The notes beneath the pieces were generated by a model. The model saw only the letters and a list, made by a program, of their open reading frames with translations, had not been told where the DNA came from and did not search any database. A stretch of 64,000 nt of DNA from Helopsaltes ochotensis (taxonomy: Eukaryota > Chordata > Aves > Passeriformes > Locustellidae): NCBI GenBank assembly GCA_013400155.1, contig VXBM01000133.1, positions 943,180 through 1,007,179 on the forward strand. The letters are read 5' to 3'. Every line of letters begins with the position of its first letter. The first letter of the stretch is position 1. Below are positions 24,012 to 35,624 of this stretch, one piece after another. The translations under genes and the position numbers were made by a program.

Positions 24012-26560
24012 GTCCTCTGCTCAACTGCCCATTCTTGAAATGCCCATTCTCTGTTTTCTTTACCTTTATTTTTTTTGTTTGTTTGTTTTTCTTGGAGGGG
24101 TGAGGTAGGTGGTGGGAGGGACAAGTTTCCCACGAATTAAAAAATAAAGTAATGGGCTTAACTACCTTGTTCTCCTGGTGCCACAATGGTATTTATTGTT
24201 TTATTGCATTAATAAGTATTATCAAGCACTTTTCCAGTATTTTCTTGTTAGAATGGATGCTGAAATGAGCAGTTTTTTTAGTGAATGAAGGGACCTAATT
24301 ATGGAAGTCACTCCACCAATGGAGAAAAAATACATCAGCAAATAAGCCTTCAGTCTTATCTCCATTTTGGCCACTTCTGTATTTTTTGTTTGATTTTCTT
24401 ATTACTATGTACACTGTATGCATGTGGAAAACAGCATGTCCTGGTTTCTGTAGAAGTGAAGCTAGAGCTTGGAGATCAGTTAGGAAAAATATTGTGATAT
24501 TGTGAAGAAGAAGAGATTATACTGCAGAGTTAAATGTAGCTGCATGAATAGACGCAAACGTACATATTAATTTCCCTTTCGTTCTCCAAACCTTGAGTGG
24601 AACACAAGCCAGAATTTTCACTTGGTGGGATAATGATTTTATTTTATAAAACCCATATATGAAATGAATTGTAAGCAAAGATTTTTTCCATTCCATGCTG
24701 CTCCAGAGTTCTATATTTGGAGTCAGCTAAACTTTGCACAGTATGGACCATTTTGGTCATCTGTGAGGGAAATCACTGAGCTGTGGGTTAGCCATGGCAT
24801 GGATGACACAAAAGATCTTTGTGTTTTTAACAAATATTGTGCTGTAAAACGTGTGGTGTCTTCAAATGTTCTGGAGGGAATTCTGTCGTAAAATTCCCTA
24901 TCAACTCTACTTGAATCTCCACCCTTTATCATAATTATGGCAGGTGCAAGTATAAGGAAGCAAATGTAATTAGTAATCAGACCTGCGAGTACTGCCCTGT
25001 CGCCAGCTTTTTATTTCCTCTATGTAGCTTTGCCATTACAGATCTGAGAACCCTGTAAAGCCCTTGCATAATTAATGTTTAGTTTTTAAACCAAGAAACC
25101 CCAGATGGTGAGGTCTGGGGCTCACTGATGCTGTTTCCTCTAAAAATAGAGGGCATTAATGTGAGCGTATCCATCCATTTTCAATAGGTGAGTCAAGTTA
25201 AATACTCCAGAACAAGGTGGGAAAACTTGAGTTTGTCTAAATCCTTGGGCCAAATCTCATCACGTGGGGTTTTCAGATCATCTAGATGATGTTAAAAGAC
25301 ATGAGCAGTCTTTGCTCCCCATGCCATTTGTTTTCCTAGCATACTTGAGCACTTCTGAAAATTCTTGTGTGTTTTTTTAATCATCCCTGAAGGCTTTGGC
25401 CTGAACAAGCATCTGGCATTTGACGCAGTCTGTGTTGAGATTTCAGTAATGACTTCTTCCCCTGTTTGTCATTTACTTGAGTAGATCTCTACAGACGGTC
25501 TTTTGTTTTATTCTCGATGGGAGCAAGTTGGAGCTCCGTGCTGCTGGATGTCTTCAAAGTATGGGAGAAGTACAGACAATGAACTTGTTGGTTAACGTGT
25601 TCTTTCTGAAAGTTGTGGAATTGACATAGTTATATACTTTTTTTTTTAACTTTTTTTTTTTTTAATTTCATAAGAATGTTGAAGCAATGCCAACAGATAA
25701 TTTTCAGGAGTCTCGAGCAGGGCAGCTACAGGTATGCAGGGAGAGGCAGTGCACTCAGGAGATTAATGAAGTGCCTTTGCAGCTGCTATTGTAGAAGCTG
25801 GAAACCTTGTTTCATTAAGCAGAAAAATAAACTACAGAAACAGAAGACTCCCTCTCCTTCTTTCTAAAAGTGTTTCCTTTCTTAAAATGCACATTTTTAA
25901 TCCAGTGGGAAGAGTCTTTTCTTACTGCTGACATACTCCTTAAATCATATTGTTTTCAGGCAGTAGGTAGAGTGTGTAGATGAGTGACATTTGCTTGTAA
26001 CTGTAACTAAAACATAGTTTTAGTGACATCAAAAAAATGATTGCATTTATAAGCTGAACCATTTACAGCAGGTAGAAGGAAAATTTAAAGCTAGAGTTAG
26101 GAATGGAAAATATCTCTTATCACTTTGAGTGCCTGCAGCTGTGCCATCTCGGGGTGTGATTTATTTAGAGTTGCTGGTCAGTACTTGGTCAAGAGAATCA
26201 CCAGGAATAACTGGTGGGACCCTTGGGAGTGATTCAGTAGGTGGTGCTGTTCCCTTGAAGCCAACTCTGATGCTGTGCCCAGCAGGATATATAGTGGGTT
26301 GTTTATTTCTTCAGCTCTGGCTTTCAGGTAGGACTTGAAAATCAGCTATTTTCTGCCATTAAAAAAAATCTCATCAATGCCTTTTTTTTTTCCAGCTGTA
26401 GCAGTATTCTTAGGCCACATGTGATCTTTGTAGCATAAGTGGTGGGGAATATAGTAGAGGATAAAACATAATGATTTCAGAGTCATCTCATGTATGCTTG
26501 AACCTGAAGTTTGAAGCAAATTTCAGGATCTGTGAATTCCAGGAGTCGTAACTGGAAAAT
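24012..26560. other. Unique AT-rich non-coding DNA
   Basis: No gene is recognised. A GTTT-type low-complexity run lies at 24070-24092, with a G-rich stretch (GGAGGGG, GGTGGTGGGAGGG) following on the plus strand. T-tracts occur near 25637-25665. A consensus donor (ATAG|GTGAGT, 25187/25188) pairs with weak acceptors at 25039 or 25149; all frames are poorly open. Confidence 0.5.
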
Positions 26561-26565
26561 CAACC

Positions 26566-26838
26566 CTATGGGAGCAAAAGGGGACATAGGATAATGGCTT
26601 TAAACTGAAAGAGGACAGTTTTAGATTAGATATAAGGAAAAAACCTCTTCTACAAGGGTGATAAAGCACTGGAACAGGGAAGGTGTGGCTGCCCCATCCC
26701 AGGAAGTGTTCATAGCCTGGCTGGCTGGGGCTTGGACCAAACGGCTCTAGTGGAAGCTGTCTCTGCCCATGGGGGGGTTGGAACTACAACGTCTTTGAGG
26801 TCCCTTCCAGTTCAGTTCTGTGATTCTGTGATTCTTCT
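26566..26838 (+). mobile_element. CR1 LINE, 5'-truncated 3' end
   Basis: It reads through the CR1 3'UTR in sense: AAAGAGGACAGTTTTAGATT AGATATAAGGAAAAAAC-type start, then GGTGATAAAGCACTGGAACA, CTGCCCCATCCCAGGAAGTG, GTTGGAACTACAACGTCTTT, GAGGTCCCTTCCAGTTCAGT, and ends with two octamers TTCTGTGATTCTGTGATTCT. It is a 273-bp truncated copy. The intact tail and tandem octamers suggest moderate age. Confidence 0.96.
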
Positions 26839-27739
26839 TTTAATGTACTGTGTGGATGGCAGACCTGACTTGGCTTCCAGCACAAGGTGAAGTTGGATCC
26901 AGAAGCAGACCTTGAGAGGACTCCAAATGTTCTGGGAGTTGCTTGAATGTGAGCTCTCAATGATGGCCCTCCACTGAGCCGCATTCTGGTAAAATACAGT
27001 CACTCAACTAACAAACAAAGCAACACATACTTTTCAGAGGATATGACCAGTGTCTTTCCAGGCGTTCTTCAGAATTCAGAATTCTTCTCAGAAATCTTCA
27101 GAAGCAGTGAAACCTTTCTGCTGTGCTGGAACTCATCTTTTGTGGGAGCACTGCTTATTGTGGTCACTCAGAAGGAAGAATGTTCTTTTTGACTCTGAAG
27201 GGCACATGAAACATAATGTCAGAAATTCCTTTTTGTATGGTTTGAGGTCAGAAAGGTCATTCATGTTTTGAACCGAGTTTTGCACAAGCAGATTCTCTCC
27301 ATCTTGAACCCATCAGGAGGTTAAAACTCCTCCCTTCCATAGTTTTGTTCCACTGGTCAATTCCCTTGCTGTTTCAAAATGTGAGATTTGTTTCTGGTTC
27401 GATTTGACTTTTCTTTCTTTCATTCTTGGCTTCACGTTCCAGACTTTGGTTCTTGTTATGCCTTTCTTCACCCAACTGAAGATGCCTTTAGAAAACAATG
27501 CAATAGAGAAAAGTAAAAATGCCTTTCCAAGCCTACCCACTACCTCCTGTTTATGCCTCCAGGGATTGCTTTGCCCATTTTTGCCACATTGCATTGCTTG
27601 TTCATGTTCAGTTGTTTATTTGTTGTAAATCTTTTCAGAATCTCTGTTTTTCAGGGTGCAGCACACCCCACCTGCACCCATGTCCTTTTTCTTGAAGGCT
27701 TGGCTTACTAAAAAGTTTTATTTGAAAGAACAGAAGTTT

Positions 27740-27880
27740 TGAAAAACCTGATTCTCCCCATCTGTTGATATCCTGTTCTAACATTTTATCAGCCTTTGCA
27801 TCACCTGGAAATTTTTATCAGCACTGTTTTTATAACTTACGGGTCATTGATCAAAATGCTGAATAGTGTTGTTGTTATTA
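27740..27880 (-). mobile_element. Ancient CR1/L3-type LINE fragment (RT core relic)
   Basis: Reverse-complement translation gives TLFSILINDP, matching the LFNIFINDL box of CR1-clade reverse transcriptases. Further downstream on that strand is a degenerate FADDT box reading KFPGDAK, followed by a CR1-like TGATAAAATGTTAGAACAGG segment. The catalytic Asp pair is destroyed (one is replaced by Gly) and the frame is broken, so this is a dead relic. Its divergence points to an amniote-age insertion. Confidence 0.65.
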
Positions 27881-27884
27881 ATAA

Positions 27885-30800
27885 TTTTACCTGTATCTTC
27901 TTCAACCCACCTGTGTTTGAAGACCCCTTAGGGTAGAAGCTTTCTGAGGGTCTTACATTAGTTAGCAGTTCAACATGTTTTCTTTGATGGAACTAGAATG
28001 TTCTGCAGTAGACATAAGTCAAATGCCTATAAAACTGTAAGTGTATAAGCTCTTGGGCTTATAAAATACATATCCTTGCCAAAGAGTGAAATCAAGTTTG
28101 TTTCACAAGACCTATTTTCCATAAAACTGTGTAAACTAGCATTAATCAATTTCCTACCTTTCAGTTCTTAATTAATAATTTCAGTCAGCATACATCAGTG
28201 CAGTTTTACTGGGGTCAGTAGATTTGTACATTTTGCCCAGTTACAGCGTTCCTAATGAGTGTGTATTACTAAAGAAAGCAAAAAACAAAGCAAAAGTCAG
28301 TGCTAAAGGTACTGCAATGTACTTGGGCACTCTTTTATTTGGAGAAGCAGTCTGTAACTTCTCTGTGTGGTTGTGGCTGGAATGCAGTGGTAAGTCCAGC
28401 AGTCCCCATGGGCAGAGTGGACACTGGGGAAGGTCCCTAACTGGAATTTTAATCCGTCAAAATGTTTATGGTATTTCTTACAAAAATTAGAATTGGATCT
28501 GAAATCTTCTGCCTTTCATCCAGCGTATGTATGTGCTTTGTGGGCACCGAGACACTACTGCCACAGTCTTTTCTTGTTTGTACTAAAGCTCAGAGTAAAG
28601 CTTGGTTTTCCTGAGCTGGTCTCTTCTTCCATTTCCTGAAGTTCACAAAGGGAATCTAGTGGGGAAATTCTCCAAACACCACAGAGTTGTAGGGTGCTGC
28701 TGAGGTGGATGTGAAGCAGCTGTGTTGGTGTGGAGGCAGGAGGCTGATGACTCCTGGAAACAGATGGATCTTCCTTTAGATAGCTTCAGACATGATTTTC
28801 TTTCCTAGAAGGTCTTGAGATGCTTTGTGCTTTAAACACCCTATTGTGTCTAATAAGCCTGAAATATTTACCATTTACGTTAGCCTCCAAGTGAAAAATG
28901 TGGAAAGGCTGTGCAAGTAAGATTCCTGGACTACTGCATTTGACTGTCTAGTGTATACAAATTTGCAGGACAGGGATGAAGGATGAGAGTTCTGTATAAC
29001 AATATTTGAATTTTGTATAAAATAAATGTGTGGATTTTTTTTTTCTCAAGGGTGTGGAGACTTGGCCAAAATTGGGCTGGCATGGATGGCAAGAAAAAAA
29101 AATTGAGTATACCAGAATGACCTACTTAAAAAATTAAATTGGAAAAAAGAGTAATGGCTTGTAGCTATGGGATAATGGAATTTGGGACACTTCATAGTAA
29201 TCTCGCTTTTAATTGACAACAGGCGTGTTTGTGCTTTATTGTGGAAGGACTTTGTGATCAACATACTATTGCTGCATGAAACACTTCACTTTCTAGGATA
29301 CTGGTCAGAGAAAATAGTCCAGGATTCCAATCTCCAGGTTCAAGATTTTTTTTTAAATCCATTTGCATTGTATTCTGAGGGAGATTCACTCTGATTAATG
29401 AAAACCAAACCTCACCCAGTCTCCTTCTCCCTCAAAAAATCCTCACTTTCTTTGTAAACATTGCAGCTTCTTCCTGCTCAAAGGATCACAAAGGATGCTT
29501 GCTGTTTCTGGAGAACATTGTGTTAAAAATATTTAGTAGGGAATCGCTATTTCTGTATGGTACAAGGGATTGTTGTTTCTGATCTGACTCCGGGCATTAT
29601 TGTGGTAGAAATATTTTAATTGCCATAATGTATGGATTGTAGAAGTTGAAGTGGAATGTAACTGATTTCTGTGTTCTGATGATAGATAAAATTCACGAGT
29701 CTCAAACCTAATATTTTAGAGTAGATTTATTTTACTCAGTGGCCATATTTTGAAGCTTCATAAAAGCATTCTGCTTTCAAGCCCTTACAAGGAAGGTCTT
29801 AGTGACAAACCAATTGAATAGCATTTTTAACTCATTTTTAAACTGAGTTTTCTTACCCACAGATTTGTTATCATTTTCTCATGCTTCTTGATTGAAAAGG
29901 CATTTTATGTCTTAGTTTATCTATACATTCAGTCCATAAGCCCTTCCCTTAGAAGTTCTCAGTAGATTTGGTGAGATACTATATGCCTTTGGGAGCCTGA
30001 ATGTTTTATTAAAATCCCACCCTTCATCCCCTACCAAATATGACAGTCAGAATTCAAAGTGAGAATAATTACAACTGTGCAGTTGCAGTTCTGAAAGACA
30101 GGGTAATATGAAGACTCCAGAGGAAATGTTAACAATTCTAATAGTTTTTCTTAAAAGACAGAGAGACACTGTCAAACCAGAGGTTTAAACAAAGAATAGG
30201 TTAAAATAAAATTTTTTAAAAAAAGACTTAAAGGCCATGAAGGACTAGTCGAGCCATGGAACAGATGATAAGCAAGCAAAAACTTGTTGTCCAAAATACT
30301 GATAACTTGCTGGCAAAAAGAGATATGACTCTTATTTGCCCAACTAGATAAGTCACAGGGGGACACAGGAACAAAATGAATCTCTTTCAGTACCTCTCTC
30401 TGAAATACTAAATTAAGGTTAGTGGCTACATTTGACAAAGAAAAAGTGTTTCATCTGTGCTGCACATAGTGAACTACTAGTATGACTGCAGCATTTAGAC
30501 AAATTGAATGGTGGGCTATTGTCCATCATCTTTTTATTCTCGTTTTTTATCCTAATTTTGAATAATTCATAGGAAAAATGATCACTTCATAATGCCACAG
30601 ACTCACAGCAGGCAAAACTAATTTTACATGATATGAAAACAGATTTTATTTATTTAAGAGTAATATTTAAAGAAAACAACAACTTTTTTGACACCAGCTG
30701 CTGGGAAATAAATAGAATATTTTATGACAGAAAAAAAAAATCCAAATGCGTTAAAAGCTGTTCCTGAGAGATGGATTAAAAAGTAAAATATAGACGTTGG

Positions 30801-31485
30801 GTAGATAAATTTAAACTTGGTGGTCACTGATGTAATTCTGTTCCTTAGGGGGAGTGAAGGATAGTTTTCTGGAGAAAAGGAAACTTCCAAAGAGCGCAGA
30901 GTTGTACTTAAGAACTTGTCTGAATAGCTGATCTCTGTTTTGGTGACTGGGGGCAAGTTGGGTGACAACTCTTTAAGATCTTTTACATCCTCTAGACCAG
31001 ATGGGGTTTTTTTTTCCCTCATGTCTGTTGCGTGAGAAGCAAGCCTCTTTTTTTTATTTTCCCCCCTAGTTTTTCCATATCTGACCTCAGCTCTTTAGCA
31101 GGAGTAAACTCTGAACCTACAGCTTTTTTGCTGCTAATGCTAATTTTTTTTTCTTTGCCTCCTTCTTGGGGTGGCTGGATGAGTACAAGAAGGCAATCTG
31201 GAGGGATATTTTATTTTTTTAAATGAGGCCCTGCCCAAGAGTTGGAGTGAGCGGGTCAATACCCAGTTCTGGTGTCTCAGGATAGGGAGGAGGAGGAGGT
31301 GGAAAGCAGGAGGGAAGTTGCACAGCGTTTTAGCACAAGAGCAGTTGGAACAAATGCCATCAGTAATATAAATGTTGTGTACTGCATTTTCATGTAAAAT
31401 TGTTTAGTTTAAGAACTCTTAGTGACAGAGGGAATGTAAATCTGAGGCTGAGAGCCTGAGTCCCTAGCAGAAGTTTATTATTATG
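27885..31485. other. Unique AT-rich non-coding DNA
   Basis: No recognised gene, RNA or clear interspersed repeat. Purine-rich low-complexity (GGA repeats) occurs near 31283-31315, and there are A- and T-runs. The 122-codon minus-strand open frame at 30654-31022 has no recognisable domain. Confidence 0.5.
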
Positions 31486-31489
31486 CCTG

Positions 31490-31660
31490 ATAACAGCTGA
31501 ATTCCAGCCTTTTTGCATGCTATAAAATGGGGCAGTTTTGTCTATTATTGGCGCCGTGTGCGCCACGCAGTGAAGGGTTTGTCGGCAGTTCAGCTGTAAG
31601 CCCCCATTTTCACGGGTTTATAACTCTACTGTTAAAAATTCACTCCAGGCTGGAACTTGG
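31490..31660 (+). promoter_or_regulatory. Candidate TATA promoter or conserved regulatory block
   Basis: A TATAAAA box (31521-31527) in a GCTATAAAATGGGGC context is followed about 23 bp downstream by TTGGCGCCGTGTGCGCC, an E2F-like site and an inverted repeat (GGCGC and GCGCC arms at 31550-31554 and 31560-31564). Upstream is TGATAACAGCTG, a GATA motif abutting an E-box. The block is unique DNA and its motif density exceeds its surroundings. Promoter activity is inferred; a conserved enhancer is the main alternative. Confidence 0.3.
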
Positions 31661-31668
31661 CACACGAG

Positions 31669-31845
31669 ATGGAGTCTCTGCAAGTTATGCTGAAACTTAG
31701 GCTGTCCTCAGGCAGCTTCCTGACAGTGTTAAAAGACACAAGCGGCCTGTACGGCTCCTTTCAAAAGACAAGAGAGAGCAAGGACAAGTCCCACCATTTT
31801 GTGCCTTTGATTAAAAATTGTGTTGTTGGATTCTGCCTCTCTTAG
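31669..31845 (+). other. Candidate short ORF (58 aa) downstream of the TATA box
   Basis: The first ATG after the presumed start site implied by the TATA box (about 31,551) is at 31,669, with purine at -3 and G at +4 (GAGATGG). It opens 58 codons beginning MESLQVMLKLRLSSGSFL and ending with TAG at 31,843-31,845. The sequence is not repetitive, mixed in composition, and has no signal peptide or domain that I recognise. Short open frames of this length are common by chance. Confidence 0.18.
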
Positions 31846-31859
31846 AAGGAGCACCCTGA

Positions 31860-34800
31860 TGCCCCTTGGTGTTCTTGCACATGTCTTAAATTTGGAAAAA
31901 AATTTATTTAAATTTTTATTTGACTTATCTGTTCTCTTCCTTGTTATTTTTACATGGAGAAAAATTGATCAAAGGCTTTGTATACATTTCCTTTAATGGG
32001 ATTTAAATGCAGGGTTGTTTTGCTGTGCTTTAAGGTTTAAACATTGAATATTTCATTTTAACTAGCTGTCATTAATTAGTATTTATATAGAGTTTGGGTG
32101 ATTATAACAAGCCCGAGGTATGAAGTGTATTTTATTTAATGCTTCCAGTAATATTTTCCAAGAGTTGAATTTCCAGACTATAATACAGTTGTAACTGCTG
32201 AGTAGTTACAAAGATGCAACCTTTGCTTTGACTCAGTCACCTGGTACAAGGCATGCCGTGATCTTGTGAAGAGAGCATGGTTTGGTGTACTTGTATACTC
32301 TCATTTATCAAGGTATGAGGGTCAACTCATTTTTTGAAGAGGCTTCCATTTTTCAAAGTGGTTGGGTGCTTTTATGGTGTTGTTGTCTTGAAAGCAATGC
32401 CATCAGGATACTTTTGGTTTTGTAGCTGGTTGTGGTGATCAGGGAGCACCTTCAGTGATGAAGACCAGAAAAATGCTTTAAAGAGAGGAAGTGAATGATG
32501 GAAACTCTCCATGAGATTGTACAGGTCTGTAAGTAGATAGGTCCAGCTGGGAAATCTGAAGCTGACCTAGGAAAATGAACCTTTTTGTACACCACAGTCA
32601 AAAGCATGGGCAAAAGGTTCCAAGAGCAAAGATCTATTTGAGTTGTACCAAAAGGCAAAGAGTAAAAAACAAAAAAATCAGTGGATTAGAATTCAGTCTC
32701 TGACATATGGAAAGATGGTGCTTGTCTTGTTGTCACTAATAAATATAAAATATGTATCTGAAAAAAATTATGTCCATTCTTTGCAGATACAATTTTATTT
32801 AGATTTTTTTCAGCATTTGACCCATGAAGTATCAAATTCTTTGCTTATGTCCATTGATTAAAGAAGATGACTAGGAATTAAATTGACTCACTGAAACAAA
32901 TTCTCTTCTCCTACACAGTCATAAATAAGAAATAATCCTGGATTTTCATACAAGTGTCAGTATTCTGGATTTACTCTAGCCTATATCTAAAATCAAAATT
33001 TTCCAGTTATCAAAAATTTGGGAGTTTCAGTTTGTGTTGTGAAATAGGAGTTGGTTGGCATTGACGTCGTCTTGCTGAGGTCATCTGGTCTGCCCGCCAA
33101 AATCCACGTTGCAAAAAAATTTCCATGATATTGTCCATAATATGAACCATTCCTGAAGGATGACTCTTGTGCCTAACCTTGATTATCTCTGGATAAAATA
33201 GTTAAATACAGTCTTCTGGGGTTCGCTACCAAATATTTAAACTTCTTATTGCATTGGAAATACAAAACCATGTAATGAATTGTAACTAGCAATGAATCTG
33301 AGAGGCATCTTCTGGAAGTAACTTTTTGCTTAACTTTATCTGTATTCAGACACTGTTGGCGGAGCAGGTGAAAGGGCTTGAGGTCAAGGGGGTGCATAAG
33401 TGATAGAGTTCTGCGGGATCAGTCTTGGAGGTCTCAGTCTAAAAAGCATCATTAACTCAGTGTTACCTTTCAGTGCCTTTCTAAAATCTTCATTTTAGAC
33501 GAGAGGCCTGCGTGCAGAATTTAAGAGGCTTATTTTCTTATACAGAAATAATGCTGCTAAGCTGCTAGAAATCTCAGCAGCTTAATATAAATGTTCAAAT
33601 AAAAAAGTTAGTATTTTAACTGTATAACCTTCAAATATAATTAATAATGAAATCCTAAGCAGGAGCCTAGGGGAAAGCATTAGGATTCTTTCTATTTGTG
33701 GAATAGGTGCAGGTCTCTAGTGTGCAGTTGAAAATAGGGACTAAATATGAGCTGATGATTTGGAAATCACTCATGTGTGCTGCTGAATGCAGTCACAGTT
33801 GGGATGTAAAGTAGAGCACAGGAGAAAATGAAAACAGAGGGACCTGAGCCACCAACTTCACGCTCAGATAAAATACCGAGCTTGTGTACTAGATGGGGAT
33901 ATTCAGATACTTTTTTTTTTTAACTTTCATTTGGCCTGAGGATTAAATTAATGTTATCCTGCTAGTGCGGAGGTAGTATATTATTTTTTTCTTCACTCCT
34001 TTACCAGTGGGGCCCAAATTATTATTATGGAGCTTACTTATGGGAAACAAAAATCACAGTAAGAGGGTGTGTCATGACTACCTGTTTGATGAGCCTGTTA
34101 AGATTTGTAGCACAGCAAGATGCTTTTCAGAAACACTGCTTCCCAGAAAAAGATGTTGTTTACAGGTGTTTGTAGTGCTCTGACTCAGGAAAGACGAAAA
34201 GAAACTGTTCAGAGGATGAAGGGTGTTCTCCAGCGTGGTCAGAATACATTTGTCTGTGCTTACAGTTTTCAGAACCCGTGCACCACTTCCATGCATGAAG
34301 GTTGCGTGGAAGGCCAGCAGTTTCTGTGATCAAGTGCTTCAGCTCTGCTGTATTGGGTGTAAACAGGAGCTATGGGGTTATGTGCCCAAATTTTGGTCTC
34401 AGTAATGAAACAAGCAGAGAGGAAAACTGTCTGCAGATACTTCAATTATAAGGGATGACCACAGAGTACTCTTCCAGAGTGCAAGTGGAAAAGGCAGAAG
34501 CCCTGGAAAGAACTGGTTTTGTCTTTTTAATTTCCAGTTCTTCAGGCACCTTGAAGCACATGGTGTAGGTTTAATTAAGGTATAAATGTGTTATCAGCCT
34601 GTGGGCTGCTACATTGCAATCCTTTGAGTCACATGATTAGGAAGGAAAAGAAAAGAAATATGGACGTGGAAAGTGAAGTTTGGTGTACACAGCAGTCAGC
34701 ATTCACACATCGCTGTCACACTGTGTGACCTGAGGTATTGCAGTTATTTCCTATGTAGGTATCAGTTGCCATTTTACTGACAGCTTCTGGAAAAGTGATG

Positions 34801-35465
34801 GTATTGGCTAATGGAGCAATCATACTGCTTGTCAGAGAAGAAAAAATATTTTTAGGCTTGTCTTTTATAACAACACCCTGAAATGGTTGATGATGCCTAA
34901 AAGAGGCAACACAGAAGTCAAACTGCTATTTCACATAGCCTGTCTTTCCAATAGAAATAAGCAAAAAAATCTCATAAATTGTGGAAAGGACACTAGAGAT
35001 TCACTCCCAATCTACTCTTTTAGACCCCCACTCCAAACTTGGTAGCTTCCAGGGCTGCATTTCAATCCTGGGGCACCTCCTCTCTTGCAGATCATGTTGT
35101 GTTCTACCCTGTCCATTCTCTTACAGGAAGGTGTGACCTCTCATTGGAATAATTCCTGGGTTCTGAGGGGTTTATAAATCCAGTTCTGTGGTGCTTAAGG
35201 TATGAACTTGCACTGTTGGTTCTGCATAGGGGAAATGAATAGAGTCTCTCTCTACCCCTGCTTGTTTACCTTTTTTTTTTAATTTTATGAAGTTTATCAG
35301 AATCAGCCTTTTTATTCAGGGTGATAACCCTCTAGCAAATCTGGTTGAAATTGGTAAATTAAGAGTGTTAGTGAGAGGATGCATTCAGGCAGCACAATTC
35401 TAGCCTTAAGGAAACCAAGAGAAAAAGCTGTTGTCCAGAGACAGGATATCTTTAGTTATTCCAGG
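31860..35465. other. Unique AT-rich non-coding DNA
   Basis: No recognised gene, RNA gene or interspersed repeat. T-runs are present near 33911-33920 and 35271-35280. Open frames are short. Confidence 0.5.
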
Positions 35466-35469
35466 CTCA

Positions 35470-35620
35470 ACCAATGATTTGCTCTATGACCTTTGGCAAA
35501 CCACTTGTCTCTTTATGCAGTAAGGAAATACTGATTGATTGAATCGATCTCTGCATGGGATGAGGGTAATTTCCACGTTCCTGACTGAGGATCTCAGGGT
35601 TCTTTATTGCCAAATACTGA
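35470..35620 (+). repeat. MIR SINE relic
   Basis: GATTTGCTCTATGACCTTTG followed by GCAAACCACTTGTCTCTTTA parallels the MIR core box (TGTGACCTTGGGCAAGTTAC, TTAACCTCTCTG). The 3' part is strongly diverged. Assigned by motif order only. Confidence 0.5.
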
Positions 35621-35624
35621 GAAG

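Noticed and set aside
30654..31022. 122-codon open frame on the minus strand
   Set aside because: No recognisable domain, no upstream promoter features and poor splice context.
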